Positions 53,672-61,811 of a DNA stretch of 64,000 nucleotides are shown here, piece after piece. This stretch comes from Mucilaginibacter sp. SMC90 (GTDB taxonomy: Bacteria > Bacteroidota > Bacteroidia > Sphingobacteriales > Sphingobacteriaceae): assembly GCF_022811725.1 (NCBI RefSeq), contig NZ_CP094527.1, positions 310,001 through 374,000 on the forward strand. Reading direction: 5' to 3'. The position numbers and the translations under genes were made by a program. Position 1 is the stretch's first letter. Each line of letters starts with the position of its first letter. A model generated the notes under the pieces. That model did no database searches and was not told the DNA's origin. It saw nothing but the letters and a program-made list of their open reading frames with translations.

Positions 53672-54049
53672 ATGGCAACAATAAACATTCCCGAAAATTA
53701 CCAGGCAGTAATGCCCTATCTCATTGTTAATAACGCCGCTAAATTTATCGAATTTACCCGGCAGGTTTTTGGTGCAACCGAGCAGTTTAAAACCATGCGC
53801 GATGAGCATACCATTATGCATGCCGAGTTAAACATCAATGGCGGCACCATCATGTTTGCCGATTGTACCGATACTTATCAGCAACAAAATGCGGGTATGT
53901 TCATATATGTTGAAAACTGTGATGAAGCCTACCAGAAAGCGATAGAGAACGGGGCCGAAAGCATTATGCCGCCTGCCGATCAATCATATGGCCGAAGCGC
54001 CGGGGTAAAAGATCCGTTCGGGAATACCTGGTGGATCACAAACCCATGA
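53672..54049 (+). CDS. VOC/glyoxalase-fold protein (PhnB-like)
   Basis: A 125-residue cytosolic protein of the vicinal-oxygen-chelate superfamily, PhnB/YaeR-like type. Landmarks are MPYLIVNNAAKFIEFTRQVF, HAELNINGGTIMFAD, MFIYVENCDEAYQKAI and KDPFGNTWWI. The fold is a dimer of paired beta-alpha-beta-beta-beta units. The function could be lactoylglutathione-like chemistry, antibiotic binding or none of these. Co-location with AraC and a haloperoxidase-like enzyme hints at detoxification. Confidence 0.88.
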   Translation: MATINIPENYQAVMPYLIVNNAAKFIEFTRQVFGATEQFKTMRDEHTIMHAELNINGGTIMFADCTDTYQQQNAGMFIYVENCDEAYQKAIENGAESIMPPADQSYGRSAGVKDPFGNTWWITNP

Positions 54050-54379
54050 TTTTTGTGTGGGTGATAAAACGAATGTGTGCCGGTAAAGTGATTTATATTG
54101 GCATAACTCCAGGCACCGTACCTGATCTTTAAAATTTTTTTAAGCCCTCCAAAAGGAGCCTAAACCGCGGTGTCAAAAAAACTGGTGATTTATCGTATGC
54201 AGGTAAATTTTCAAAAAGGATTGAAGCGTCCTGTCTTTAAATTTTCTATTTTTAGGCTATCGAAAGCTATGATTTGGATAAATACCGGGTCCGGAAATAT
54301 AAGATGTTCAATCGATAGTATTTTATTCAACAGCCCTGCATCTTCAGCGTTTTATTAATCACCATAATTGAAAAACAAA
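54050..54379. other. Spacer without a supported gene
   Basis: No convincing reading frame, hairpin or repeat is visible. It must contain the promoter for the hydrolase at 54380. Confidence 0.4.
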
Positions 54380-55201
54380 ATGAGTAAAATTACAGTAAAA
54401 GACGGAACCGAAATTTATTACAAAGACTGGGGAACCGGGCAGCCATTGGTTTTTCATCATGGCTGGCCTCTATCTGCCGATGACTGGGATGCACAGATGT
54501 TCTTTTTTCTTGAACAAGGCTACCGGGTTATCGCGCATGACCGCCGCGGGCATGGCCGATCAAGCCAAACTGCAACGGGCAATGAAATGGATACTTATGC
54601 AGCTGATGTTGCGGAACTTGTTGAAGCGCTTGATCTGAAAGATGCAATCCACATCGGGCACTCTACCGGTGGAGGTGAGGTTATCCACTACGCTGCAAAA
54701 TATGGAAAAGGTCGTATAGCCAAAGCAGTGCTGATCAGCGCGGTTCCGCCTGTTATGGTACAAAGCGAAAGCAATCCTGACGGTGTTCCGATTGCTGTAT
54801 TTGATGGCATCCGTGAAAGCACCGCGACTCAAAGAAACCAATTTTATCAGGATATCACTTTCCCATTTTATGGGTACAACCGCGAAGGTGCCAAGGTATC
54901 GCAAGGTATCAGGGACAACTGGTGGCGTCAGGGCATGATGGGCGGAATAAAAGCACATTATGATTGTATAAAAGCTTTTTCGGAAACAGATTTTACAGAA
55001 GACCTTAAAAGTGTGGATATCCCCGTACTTGTTTTACATGGCGAAGATGACCAGATCGTTCCGTTTGCCAATTCAGCGTTGAAATCTATCAAACACTTGA
55101 AAAACGGTAAGTTAATTTCATATCCTGGTTTTCCGCATGGTATGCCTACTACTGAGGCTGCAACCATCAACAAGGATCTTTTGGCTTTTATTAAAGAGTA
55201 A
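54380..55201 (+). CDS. Alpha/beta hydrolase, cofactor-free haloperoxidase-like
   Basis: A 273-residue enzyme; the ATG at 54380 is preferred to a TTG four codons upstream. The sequence closely follows the non-heme chloroperoxidase family: LVFHHGWPLSADDWDAQMFF, HDRRGHGRSS, the nucleophile elbow HIGHSTGGGEVIHYAAK (Ser in GHSTGG), LHGEDDQIVPF (Asp) and SYPGFPHGMPTT (His). These enzymes act as esterases or perhydrolases; the true substrate is not evident. It follows a 330-base gap and is followed by a weak hairpin. Confidence 0.9.
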   Translation: MSKITVKDGTEIYYKDWGTGQPLVFHHGWPLSADDWDAQMFFFLEQGYRVIAHDRRGHGRSSQTATGNEMDTYAADVAELVEALDLKDAIHIGHSTGGGEVIHYAAKYGKGRIAKAVLISAVPPVMVQSESNPDGVPIAVFDGIRESTATQRNQFYQDITFPFYGYNREGAKVSQGIRDNWWRQGMMGGIKAHYDCIKAFSETDFTEDLKSVDIPVLVLHGEDDQIVPFANSALKSIKHLKNGKLISYPGFPHGMPTTEAATINKDLLAFIKE

Positions 55202-55223
55202 TTTCCTTTACAGGTTACTTAAT

Positions 55224-55262
55224 ATACAAACGGCTATCCCGGAAGGAGACGGCCGTTTGTAT
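55224..55262 (+). terminator. Hairpin after the haloperoxidase-like gene
   Basis: ATACAAACGGC pairs with GCCGTTTGTAT. There is no strong T tract, so it may be only a weak terminator. Confidence 0.4.
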
Positions 55263-55355
55263 TTAACGAGGATCAAAATAACGATATATATAGTTGATAT
55301 CAGGTGTCCACTTTAGTTATCCGGCCGGTTTGTTAAATGTTTATTATTTTTGGTA

Positions 55356-55934
55356 ATGCATCCGGAATTTGAAACATATCTGCGAAATGGGAGCGACATG
55401 CCTGAGGAAACCATCCGCCGGATCAGTGATCTGGCTTTGCCACGAAAATTGCGTCGTAACGAGCTCCTTTTTAATGCCGGCGAAATATGCAGGCATAAAG
55501 TTTTTGTGATGAGCGGGTTGCTGAATACGTTCAGCATTTCTGCCGATGGCAATCAGCATATCCTTCAGTTTTCGCCCGAAAATAGCTGGACGCTGGATGT
55601 TGAGAGTTATGACCGGGAAATACCTTCGCAAGTAAGTATAGGCGCGGTAGAACCAAGTACAATACTGTGCTGGTTAAAAAAAGATTTTGAAATGCTGCGG
55701 GCAGAAATACCACAGCTTAAAAAATTTGCCGAAGACCTAATTGCGCGTAATACCCATTACAGCCGCAAGCGGATCCTGCTTTCATTAAGTGCCACGCCCG
55801 AGGAAAAGTACGAGGATTTTGTGCAAACCTTTCCTGACTATCTTGCCCGTTTGCCCCTGCGCATGATTGCCGCTTATTTGGGTATCTCCATAAAAACCCT
55901 TACACGCATTAGGCACGCACAGCTTCAACGTTAA
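55356..55934 (+). CDS. Crp/Fnr-family regulator
   Basis: A 192-residue protein; the ATG at 55356 is used, with an earlier TTG two codons upstream. The first 110 residues form a cyclic-nucleotide-binding-like barrel (ELLFNAGEICRHKVFVMSGL). The C-terminal helices end in RLPLRMIAAYLGISIKTLTRIR, an HTH. The ligand-binding residues of true Crp are not evident, so it may sense something else or act without a ligand, as is common in Bacteroidota. It could regulate the adjacent epimerase gene. Confidence 0.85.
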   Translation: MHPEFETYLRNGSDMPEETIRRISDLALPRKLRRNELLFNAGEICRHKVFVMSGLLNTFSISADGNQHILQFSPENSWTLDVESYDREIPSQVSIGAVEPSTILCWLKKDFEMLRAEIPQLKKFAEDLIARNTHYSRKRILLSLSATPEEKYEDFVQTFPDYLARLPLRMIAAYLGISIKTLTRIRHAQLQR

Positions 55935-56009
55935 TTGAAATTATGGTCATGTGACCATCTTTAGCAGGATTTTATTGGGCAGTTTTGTATCAAATAAAAT
56001 CATTGACTT

Positions 56010-56906
56010 ATGCGTGTATTTGTAACCGGAGCCTCCGGCTTTGTAGGCTCAGCAATAGTAAAAGAACTTTTAGGGGCAGGCCACCAGGTACTTGGCCTTG
56101 TCCGTTCAGATAAAGGTGCCGAAAAACTAACAGCAACCGGCGCCGAAGTGTACCGGGGTGATGTGGATGACCTTGAATTTATTCAAAAAGGTGCCGCCGC
56201 TTGTGATGCTGTTATCCATACGGCTTTCAACCATGATTTTTCACAGTTTAAAGCTAATTGCGAGGCCGACCGAAAAGTAATTGAAGCTTTGGGCGATGCG
56301 CTGTTAGGGACAGATAAGCCATTAGTTATTACATCGGGCGTTGGCCTTTTAAATTATGGTCGTTTGGTTTCAGAAGATGATGTACCGCCTGCCGCATCAG
56401 ATGTTATTCCGCGGGTGGCTTCTGAAGAGGCCGCTGCAGCCGTCGCTGCCAGGGGGGTAAAAGTTTATATCGTACGCCTGCCGCCAAGCGTACACGGCGA
56501 GGGCGATCATGGTTTTGTGCCTATGATCATTAACATGGCACGGGAAAAGGGCGAATCAGCTTATATCGCTGAAGGGAACAATCGCTGGCCTGCTGTTCAC
56601 CGTTCAGATGCCGCAGCTTTATATCGCCTGATCATAGAAAAACAACCGGAACTCCGCGTGCTTCATGCGGTAGACGAAGAAGGTATCGCGTTCCATGAAA
56701 TTGCCGAAGCAATTGGTCAGGGCCTGAATTTGCCTGTGGTTAGCAAAACCGGCGATGGGGCAGCGGCCCATTTTGGCTGGTTCCTGCATTTCGCGTCGAT
56801 GAGCTGCCCTTCATCCAGCGAAAAAACTCGCACCGCTTTGAACTGGCAGCCTAAAGCTACCGGCTTAATTACTGATATCGGAGCCGCCGGCTATCTTCAG
56901 AAATAG
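56010..56906 (+). CDS. NAD(P)-dependent epimerase/short-chain dehydrogenase (extended type)
   Basis: A 298-residue Rossmann-fold enzyme. The N-terminal motif is FVTGASGFVGSAIVKELLGAG, with the following GLVRSDKGAEKL suggesting NADP preference. The conserved IHTAFNHD and VITSGVGLLNYG positions replace the usual Tyr-x3-Lys pattern of epimerases, so this is an atypical SDR similar to plant-type isoflavone reductase or NAD-epimerase-like proteins. The substrate is unknown. It is 75 bases after the Crp gene and is followed by a terminator. Confidence 0.85.
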   Translation: MRVFVTGASGFVGSAIVKELLGAGHQVLGLVRSDKGAEKLTATGAEVYRGDVDDLEFIQKGAAACDAVIHTAFNHDFSQFKANCEADRKVIEALGDALLGTDKPLVITSGVGLLNYGRLVSEDDVPPAASDVIPRVASEEAAAAVAARGVKVYIVRLPPSVHGEGDHGFVPMIINMAREKGESAYIAEGNNRWPAVHRSDAAALYRLIIEKQPELRVLHAVDEEGIAFHEIAEAIGQGLNLPVVSKTGDGAAAHFGWFLHFASMSCPSSSEKTRTALNWQPKATGLITDIGAAGYLQK

Positions 56907-56932
56907 GCATTTGGCTAAGCTTTTAGTCTGTG

Positions 56933-56970
56933 AAAAAGAGGCTCGTATTTCGAAATGCAAGCCTCTTTTT
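56933..56970. terminator. Terminator after the epimerase gene
   Basis: AAAAAGAGGCT (56933-56943) pairs with AGCCTCTTTTT (56960-56970). The loop carries the palindrome ATTTCGAAAT, which can extend the structure. Confidence 0.85.
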
Positions 56971-57052
56971 TTATGCTATTATTATTGCATATCAATATCA
57001 TGCAATCTTTCATTTGTTGTGGAATGCCCGCAATTGACTAATGAACAGTATA

Positions 57053-57439
57053 TTACTGCTTATTGAAGGAAGTGGTTGTTCCTCCCGACGTTAACTTTAT
57101 AATCTTCTTTGATTGGTCGATGGTACCGGTATAGCTCTTAACGCTATTGTCATCGCTAAACACCAGATCGAAAGAAAACTGATACTTGTCAATTTTACTA
57201 TTGGTAACGTCTCCGCTTCTGCCTCCAACAGTTCCTGAGCCAGAAAGCTTATTGTCCTGATTGCCAAATGTAAATGAATCGCTGCTGGTTTGCCAGAAAC
57301 CTATCAGATCGCCCAGGAGCACAATGACGCCACCGCCACCGCCGCCACCACCGCCATCACCACTTTTACCACAATTTGTAGTACAAAAAGCCATAATAAC
57401 GATCAAAATAACATAGAGAGGGGGATTTAACTTTTTCAT
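57053..57439 (-). CDS. Small glycine-rich lipoprotein
   Basis: A 128-residue protein with signal MKKLNPPLYVILIVIMAFCTTNCGKS (lipobox TTNC) and a run of nine Gly residues just after the anchor. The remainder has beta-strand repeats (YQFSFDLVFSDDNSVKSYTG, GTIDQSKKIIKLTSGG), like small lipocalin-related lipoproteins. No family is recognised. It is 28 bases downstream of the 320-residue gene, possibly in the same transcript. Confidence 0.65.
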   Translation of the reverse strand: MKKLNPPLYVILIVIMAFCTTNCGKSGDGGGGGGGGGVIVLLGDLIGFWQTSSDSFTFGNQDNKLSGSGTVGGRSGDVTNSKIDKYQFSFDLVFSDDNSVKSYTGTIDQSKKIIKLTSGGTTTSFNKQ

Positions 57440-57467
57440 AATTAAATGCTTTAGTTATTAATGATTA

Positions 57468-58430
57468 TTAATTTTTCAATAGACTCATGAATTGTTTTAC
57501 ACGTTGTTCCATAGCCGTAAGCTGATCATTAATAGGCGGAACCTGTGTTTCTATTTGTGATTGGATTTCTTTTTTTAGCTTTTCCTTGTCTTTTTCGGGT
57601 ACCTGGTTTTGAAAGTATTGATTGATTTGGTTTTTAAGGTCATTTAAAGGGACTATCTTGTTTTTGCCGATGCTGTAGATCAGTGTATCGGCTATGCCCT
57701 CAAACGCTTTGGAAAGTGCCGGATCGTCCCAGTAATCGGCTATTTTTTTTGAGTAAGTGGGATAATTGACATAAAGCTTTTCAAATGCCTGGTTAAACCC
57801 GTTTTGGGTTTGTGCATACTGGGTAAGCGCATTAACGTTTACAAAGGCATAAACACCTATAAATTTAAAGGCGATCATTAAGGTTTGTGCCTGCAGGATA
57901 TAGTTTTGCAGGGCACCACTTATCTCGGGATAAAACAGGTCTATACCATCCTGCCTTTCCCTTGCAATTCTAAGGTCATCGTTAGAGTAGCCTAATTTTT
58001 TAAGATTGGCTGCCATTGAGTCAATTTTTGCCTGCAGGGCTTTCGTATCAGCCTGTCCCTTTTTGGCGGCATCTTTTAATTGCGACAACGACGCCATATA
58101 ACTCTTGATCTGCCCGCTTGATTGGAAGCTTTCGAGTACTATCTGCGTTAACAGTGATGGATTTTTAGGAACCAGCACTCTTCCTCCTAAGGGATATAAA
58201 ACGATATAACTTTTGTCAGATGTTTTAATTTCCACCTGTGTGGTGTTGGTGGCAATTGGAGTGGTAAATACGCCGGATTCATTTGTTGTTGCCGGGTTTC
58301 CGTCGATAGTAATCGTGTAGTTTTTAACTAAAGCATTATTGCTTAGCAACTCTCCTTTAAAAGCAATAGTTTGTGCGTAGCCGCTAAGCCCAGCCATGCA
58401 TAAAGCCAACATGTAAATGAGCCTTTTCAT
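57468..58430 (-). CDS. Exported protein of unknown function, coupled to its upstream membrane partner
   Basis: A 320-residue protein with signal peptide MKRLIYMLALCMAGLSGYAQ. The first part looks like a beta-sandwich (IAFKGELLSNNALVKNYTIT). The rest is helical with a central segment (DDLRIARERQDGIDLFYPEI) and a coiled-coil C-terminus (KEKLKKEIQSQIETQVP). No known domain is recognised. Its start overlaps the stop of the upstream gene as ATGA (58427-58430), so the two are coupled and likely act together at the envelope. Confidence 0.6.
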   Translation of the reverse strand: MKRLIYMLALCMAGLSGYAQTIAFKGELLSNNALVKNYTITIDGNPATTNESGVFTTPIATNTTQVEIKTSDKSYIVLYPLGGRVLVPKNPSLLTQIVLESFQSSGQIKSYMASLSQLKDAAKKGQADTKALQAKIDSMAANLKKLGYSNDDLRIARERQDGIDLFYPEISGALQNYILQAQTLMIAFKFIGVYAFVNVNALTQYAQTQNGFNQAFEKLYVNYPTYSKKIADYWDDPALSKAFEGIADTLIYSIGKNKIVPLNDLKNQINQYFQNQVPEKDKEKLKKEIQSQIETQVPPINDQLTAMEQRVKQFMSLLKN

Positions 58431-59254
58431 AACTTATTAAGCTGAAGGGTAAGCGGCACTTTTGAAGAAAAGATCTGCGTGCTGTTAAAACGCAACTTTT
58501 TGTCCCTATAAATTCTTACCGGAAGTTCAGTTCCGTCTTTTATGGGTAACGTTAAACTGAAATTACCTAACTGATCGGCATTGGTTTTATAAAGACCATT
58601 GGCCAGTACAATCAATACATCAGGAACAGGCTGCCCTTCCATATCTACAACCAAACCACTTACTGTTAAGGAATCGGCTTGTTTTTTTAGGTGCAATTCT
58701 ATCGGCGTACGCCCATCAATGGGGATGGTTACCTGCTGGCTTTGCCGGTAATAGCCGGCGACGGCGGGGGTAACCGTAATGATTTTACCTAATAAATTTG
58801 CGGGCTGTTCATTAAATGTTACTACGCCGTTTTCGATCCGCGCTGAGTCGGGTTTGTTGAACAGTGCCTTAAGTAATCCGCCATTTACCAGTTCATTTTT
58901 ACTTTCATCGCCAAATACGATGAATTTAACATCAAAGGAATCGGCTACAGGTTTGAGCTTCAGGCCAAAATAGATGATCAGGCAAAAAATAACGGCAGGG
59001 CCGCCAAGTGCCAGCGTACCATTATACAGTTTGCCGCTATATTTTGCATGCGCTTTTAATGCCCCGAATAAAAATCCTGATGCAATTAGGGCAACAAAAA
59101 CCAACAGAAAAAAATAAACCTGCGGACTTAAATTGGCAGACTTATTACTGAATATCATGAGTACTATTGCGGCCGCCACAAACATTACAAAGCCCAATCC
59201 GGTTATGATAACCCAACTTAAAGGTGAAACGGCTTTATTGGTTTCTGCAGGCAT
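58427..59254 (-). CDS. Membrane protein with three transmembrane helices and a carboxypeptidase-regulatory-like C-domain
   Basis: A 275-residue protein. Hydrophobic helices lie at about 15-35, 42-65 and 83-103. The C-terminal part (about 185-275; DSLTVSGLVVDMEGQPVPDV, KTNADQLGNFSLTLPIKDG) looks like a carboxypeptidase-regulatory beta-sandwich, which would face the periplasm or cytosol depending on topology. It overlaps the 320-residue gene by four bases. Function is unknown; a two-component envelope module is suggested. Confidence 0.6.
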   Translation of the reverse strand: MPAETNKAVSPLSWVIITGLGFVMFVAAAIVLMIFSNKSANLSPQVYFFLLVFVALIASGFLFGALKAHAKYSGKLYNGTLALGGPAVIFCLIIYFGLKLKPVADSFDVKFIVFGDESKNELVNGGLLKALFNKPDSARIENGVVTFNEQPANLLGKIITVTPAVAGYYRQSQQVTIPIDGRTPIELHLKKQADSLTVSGLVVDMEGQPVPDVLIVLANGLYKTNADQLGNFSLTLPIKDGTELPVRIYRDKKLRFNSTQIFSSKVPLTLQLNKL

Positions 59255-59496
59255 AGCGGTAAAATGCTGTGTATTATAAAGTTAGGTATAATTTAATTGA
59301 TAATTCACAAAATTTTAACTCTTAAGAATTATTACCCGATGAAGTTAACAGGCAATTGAAATCAGAGCTTCTATGATGTTATAGTTAAAGGCAACGCACC
59401 TGCCACCCGATAATTTAATTCTGTTTAAATGATTAATTGGCTTCGGCGGCAGGTTGTTTATTACTTCCAGCCAACAATCCCCATTTTAGGTATTGT

Positions 59497-59504
59497 TAAT
59501 TTTG
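59497..59504 (+). promoter_or_regulatory. Promoter -7 box for the MFS gene
   Basis: TAATTTTG ends only 6 bases before the ATG at 59511, so transcription would begin at or near the start codon (leaderless mRNA). Confidence 0.5.
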
Positions 59505-59510
59505 CGGCAA

Positions 59511-60743
59511 ATGCTTACAACAACTGCAATAACAACACCACAGCTTAAAAACCGTGCAGTATCTACTGTGCTGGCGTTTGCCTTGCTGCCGCTTTCGGGT
59601 TTCGCTACAGATATATATATTCCCTCGTTGCCCAGTATGGGGGCTGATATGCACATCAGCAGTATCCAGGTTCAATTAACCCTGACACTGTTTTTGATCA
59701 GCTATGGTATCGCACAACTGTTTTTGGGCAGCATCTTAGATTCATACGGCCGGTATAAGTTTAGCCTTGGCGCGCTGGTGGTATTTATTTTGGCCAGTGT
59801 GGTTATTGCGGTTACACATAATATTTATGTTATTTATGCCATGCGTGTCATCCACGGCATTGCAGTAGCCATGATAGTGGTGGCTAAACGTGCTTATTTT
59901 GTAGATGTTTACGAGGGTGAGCAGTTAAAGCATTACCTGAGTATGTTCACTATTATTTGGTCGGCCGGGCCAATAGTGGCTCCTTTTTTAGGTGGTTATT
60001 TTCAAAGCACGTTCGGCTGGCAATCTAACTTTTATTTTCTGGCAGCGCTGGCTTTGATTATAGCAGTACTTGAAGTGTTTTACAGCGGCGAAACCATTCG
60101 GCACCGCACAGAATTTCATTTGAAAAAAATAGCCGGTTTATATGCAGAAATGATCAAGACCACAACGTTTAGCCTGGGTATCCTGATGCTGAGCTTCGCC
60201 TACTCAATGGTGATCATGTACAATATGACAGGGCCATTTATTATTGAGCATCATTTTAATTTTACGCCAGTGGTGGCAGGCTATTGCTCACTTGTTTTGG
60301 GCCTGGCCTGGATGGCAGGCGGCTTCATTGGCAAAGCACTGATTGGCCGGCCCTTTTTTGGTAAGCTGTTTGTTAATATTTTGTTGCAGCTGTTGGCCGT
60401 TGTATTGATGATCATTAGCGTAAACTTTGTGAGTAATGTTTATGTTATGGTGTTGTTTGCTTTTATAATACACGTAGGGGCAGGGTTTACCTACAATAAC
60501 TATTTCACTTATTGCTTAGGCCGGTTCCCCAAAAATGCGGCAATGTCTGGCGGACTTACCGGCGGTATGGTGTATGTGATCCTGTCACTGCTTACTTATA
60601 TTGTCGTTTCCGCTATTCCGGCTAAAGATGAGCATAATTTGAGTTATAGCTATTTAGTGTTTATCCTGTTATCGGTTGCAGTAATGCTGGTACTGTTCAG
60701 GTTAAACAGAAACTCTAAAGCTCATTTAGCACACAAAAGCTAA
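59511..60743 (+). CDS. MFS multidrug exporter, Bcr/CflA-like
   Basis: A 410-residue transporter with about 12 membrane helices. The ATG at 59511 follows the -7 box directly; an upstream in-frame start (59493) would fall inside the promoter. Bcr/CflA features are IYIPSLPSMGADMHIS at helix 1, SYGIAQLFLGSILDSYGRYKFSLGAL, seen as LFLGSILDSYGRYK (motif A region), and VIHGIAVAMIVVAKRAY. It probably exports a small drug-like molecule by proton exchange; its substrate is unknown. Confidence 0.88.
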   Translation: MLTTTAITTPQLKNRAVSTVLAFALLPLSGFATDIYIPSLPSMGADMHISSIQVQLTLTLFLISYGIAQLFLGSILDSYGRYKFSLGALVVFILASVVIAVTHNIYVIYAMRVIHGIAVAMIVVAKRAYFVDVYEGEQLKHYLSMFTIIWSAGPIVAPFLGGYFQSTFGWQSNFYFLAALALIIAVLEVFYSGETIRHRTEFHLKKIAGLYAEMIKTTTFSLGILMLSFAYSMVIMYNMTGPFIIEHHFNFTPVVAGYCSLVLGLAWMAGGFIGKALIGRPFFGKLFVNILLQLLAVVLMIISVNFVSNVYVMVLFAFIIHVGAGFTYNNYFTYCLGRFPKNAAMSGGLTGGMVYVILSLLTYIVVSAIPAKDEHNLSYSYLVFILLSVAVMLVLFRLNRNSKAHLAHKS

Positions 60744-60782
60744 GGATGTTTTTCACTACGGACTGAAGTGACCGGTGTTGAT

Positions 60783-61058
60783 TTAAATTTCTTTTGCATC
60801 GGTGCCATTAACATTGATTTTGCCATCTATAATTTCCAAGTCATCAATAGTTAACTTACCAATGCGCATCTGATCAATGGAGGCCTTTTTAACAGATAAG
60901 CGCCCAAGATAAAACGCACCGATAGCTATTGATCCTATCGCGATGCATCCTAATGCAAACGCTCCGGTTACCCCGGCACCTATTGCCCTTGCGCCTAATG
61001 CATAAGCGCCAATCGCTTTAGCGCTCTCTGCTTTGTTAATTTTATCTTTTGTCCACAT
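60783..61058 (-). CDS. Small Ala/Ile/Gly-repeat protein
   Basis: A 91-residue protein. Residues 14-50 consist of (A/I/L)G-x-x-(A/G)-type repeats (KAIGAYALGARAIGAGV, CIAIGSIAIGAFYLG) with a period of about five to six residues, suggestive of a left-handed helix or membrane-inserting strand. A charged tail with alternating Ile/Leu (ASIDQMRIGKLTIDDLEIID) continues the pattern. I do not know a named function. It lies alone between the MFS gene and the response regulator. Confidence 0.6.
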   Translation of the reverse strand: MWTKDKINKAESAKAIGAYALGARAIGAGVTGAFALGCIAIGSIAIGAFYLGRLSVKKASIDQMRIGKLTIDDLEIIDGKINVNGTDAKEI

Positions 61059-61172
61059 GGTATTGTTTTTTGTTTTCGTGATCCTGTTTCGTTTTTATTC
61101 TGTCTCTTTTGCTCCGGATATGCTAAGGCTCAGCCTTGTTTTAATAAAAATATGCTGCAACTCAGTTTAACT

Positions 61173-61811
61173 TTATAGCAAGCCACATTCGCCGGCTTTC
61201 CTGATCAGTGAGGCCGAATTGCTGACCTCAAATTTCTGCATCAGGTTATGCCGGTGCGTTTCTACCGTTTGCGGGCTTATAAACAATTGTTTGGCTATGG
61301 ACGCAGTCGTTATCCCTTCGGCTACCAGCTTCAAAACTTCCTGCTCTCTTTGGGTAAGCCTGGGCTGGTTACCTGATTTTTTTTCGGCGGCGAAAAGGAT
61401 CTTTTGCAACTCATTATTCATCAAAAACTGGTTGCTCATAACCTGGTTTATTGCCGTTACCAGATCTTTTCTGGAGGTGTTTTTCAGTAAATAACCATCG
61501 GCACCGTTTTGGAGCATTTCCATAATGATGCTTTTTTCGGTATGGTTTGTAAGCGCAATGATCTTGATGCTGTTATCCAGTTTCTTGATGGCCTGGCAAA
61601 CTGCAATACCAGACATGTCGGGCAGGCTGATATCCAGCAGAACAACATCTGCGCGCTGTGATCTTAGAAATGCTAAAGCCGGCTGGCCTCCGGTAAATGT
61701 ACCCGCAATTTTCAACCCTTCTGCATTTAACAAAATACTGCGCAACCCTTCAATAAATATTGAATGATCTTCAACAATAATGATGGATATTTCTTTTAAT
61801 TCACGCTGCAT
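61173..61811 (-). CDS. NarL/LuxR-type response regulator
   Basis: A 212-residue regulator. The receiver domain has the acidic pair VEDH near residue 13-16, phospho-acceptor Asp60 in VVLLDISLPDMSG and a conserved Lys in the LLKNTSRKDL region. The C-terminal LuxR HTH reads TQREQEVLKLVAEGITTASI and LFISPQTVETHRHNLMQKF. It overlaps the sensor kinase gene by 16 bases and is surely its partner. Targets are not evident. Confidence 0.93.
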   Translation of the reverse strand: MQRELKEISIIIVEDHSIFIEGLRSILLNAEGLKIAGTFTGGQPALAFLRSQRADVVLLDISLPDMSGIAVCQAIKKLDNSIKIIALTNHTEKSIIMEMLQNGADGYLLKNTSRKDLVTAINQVMSNQFLMNNELQKILFAAEKKSGNQPRLTQREQEVLKLVAEGITTASIAKQLFISPQTVETHRHNLMQKFEVSNSASLIRKAGECGLL

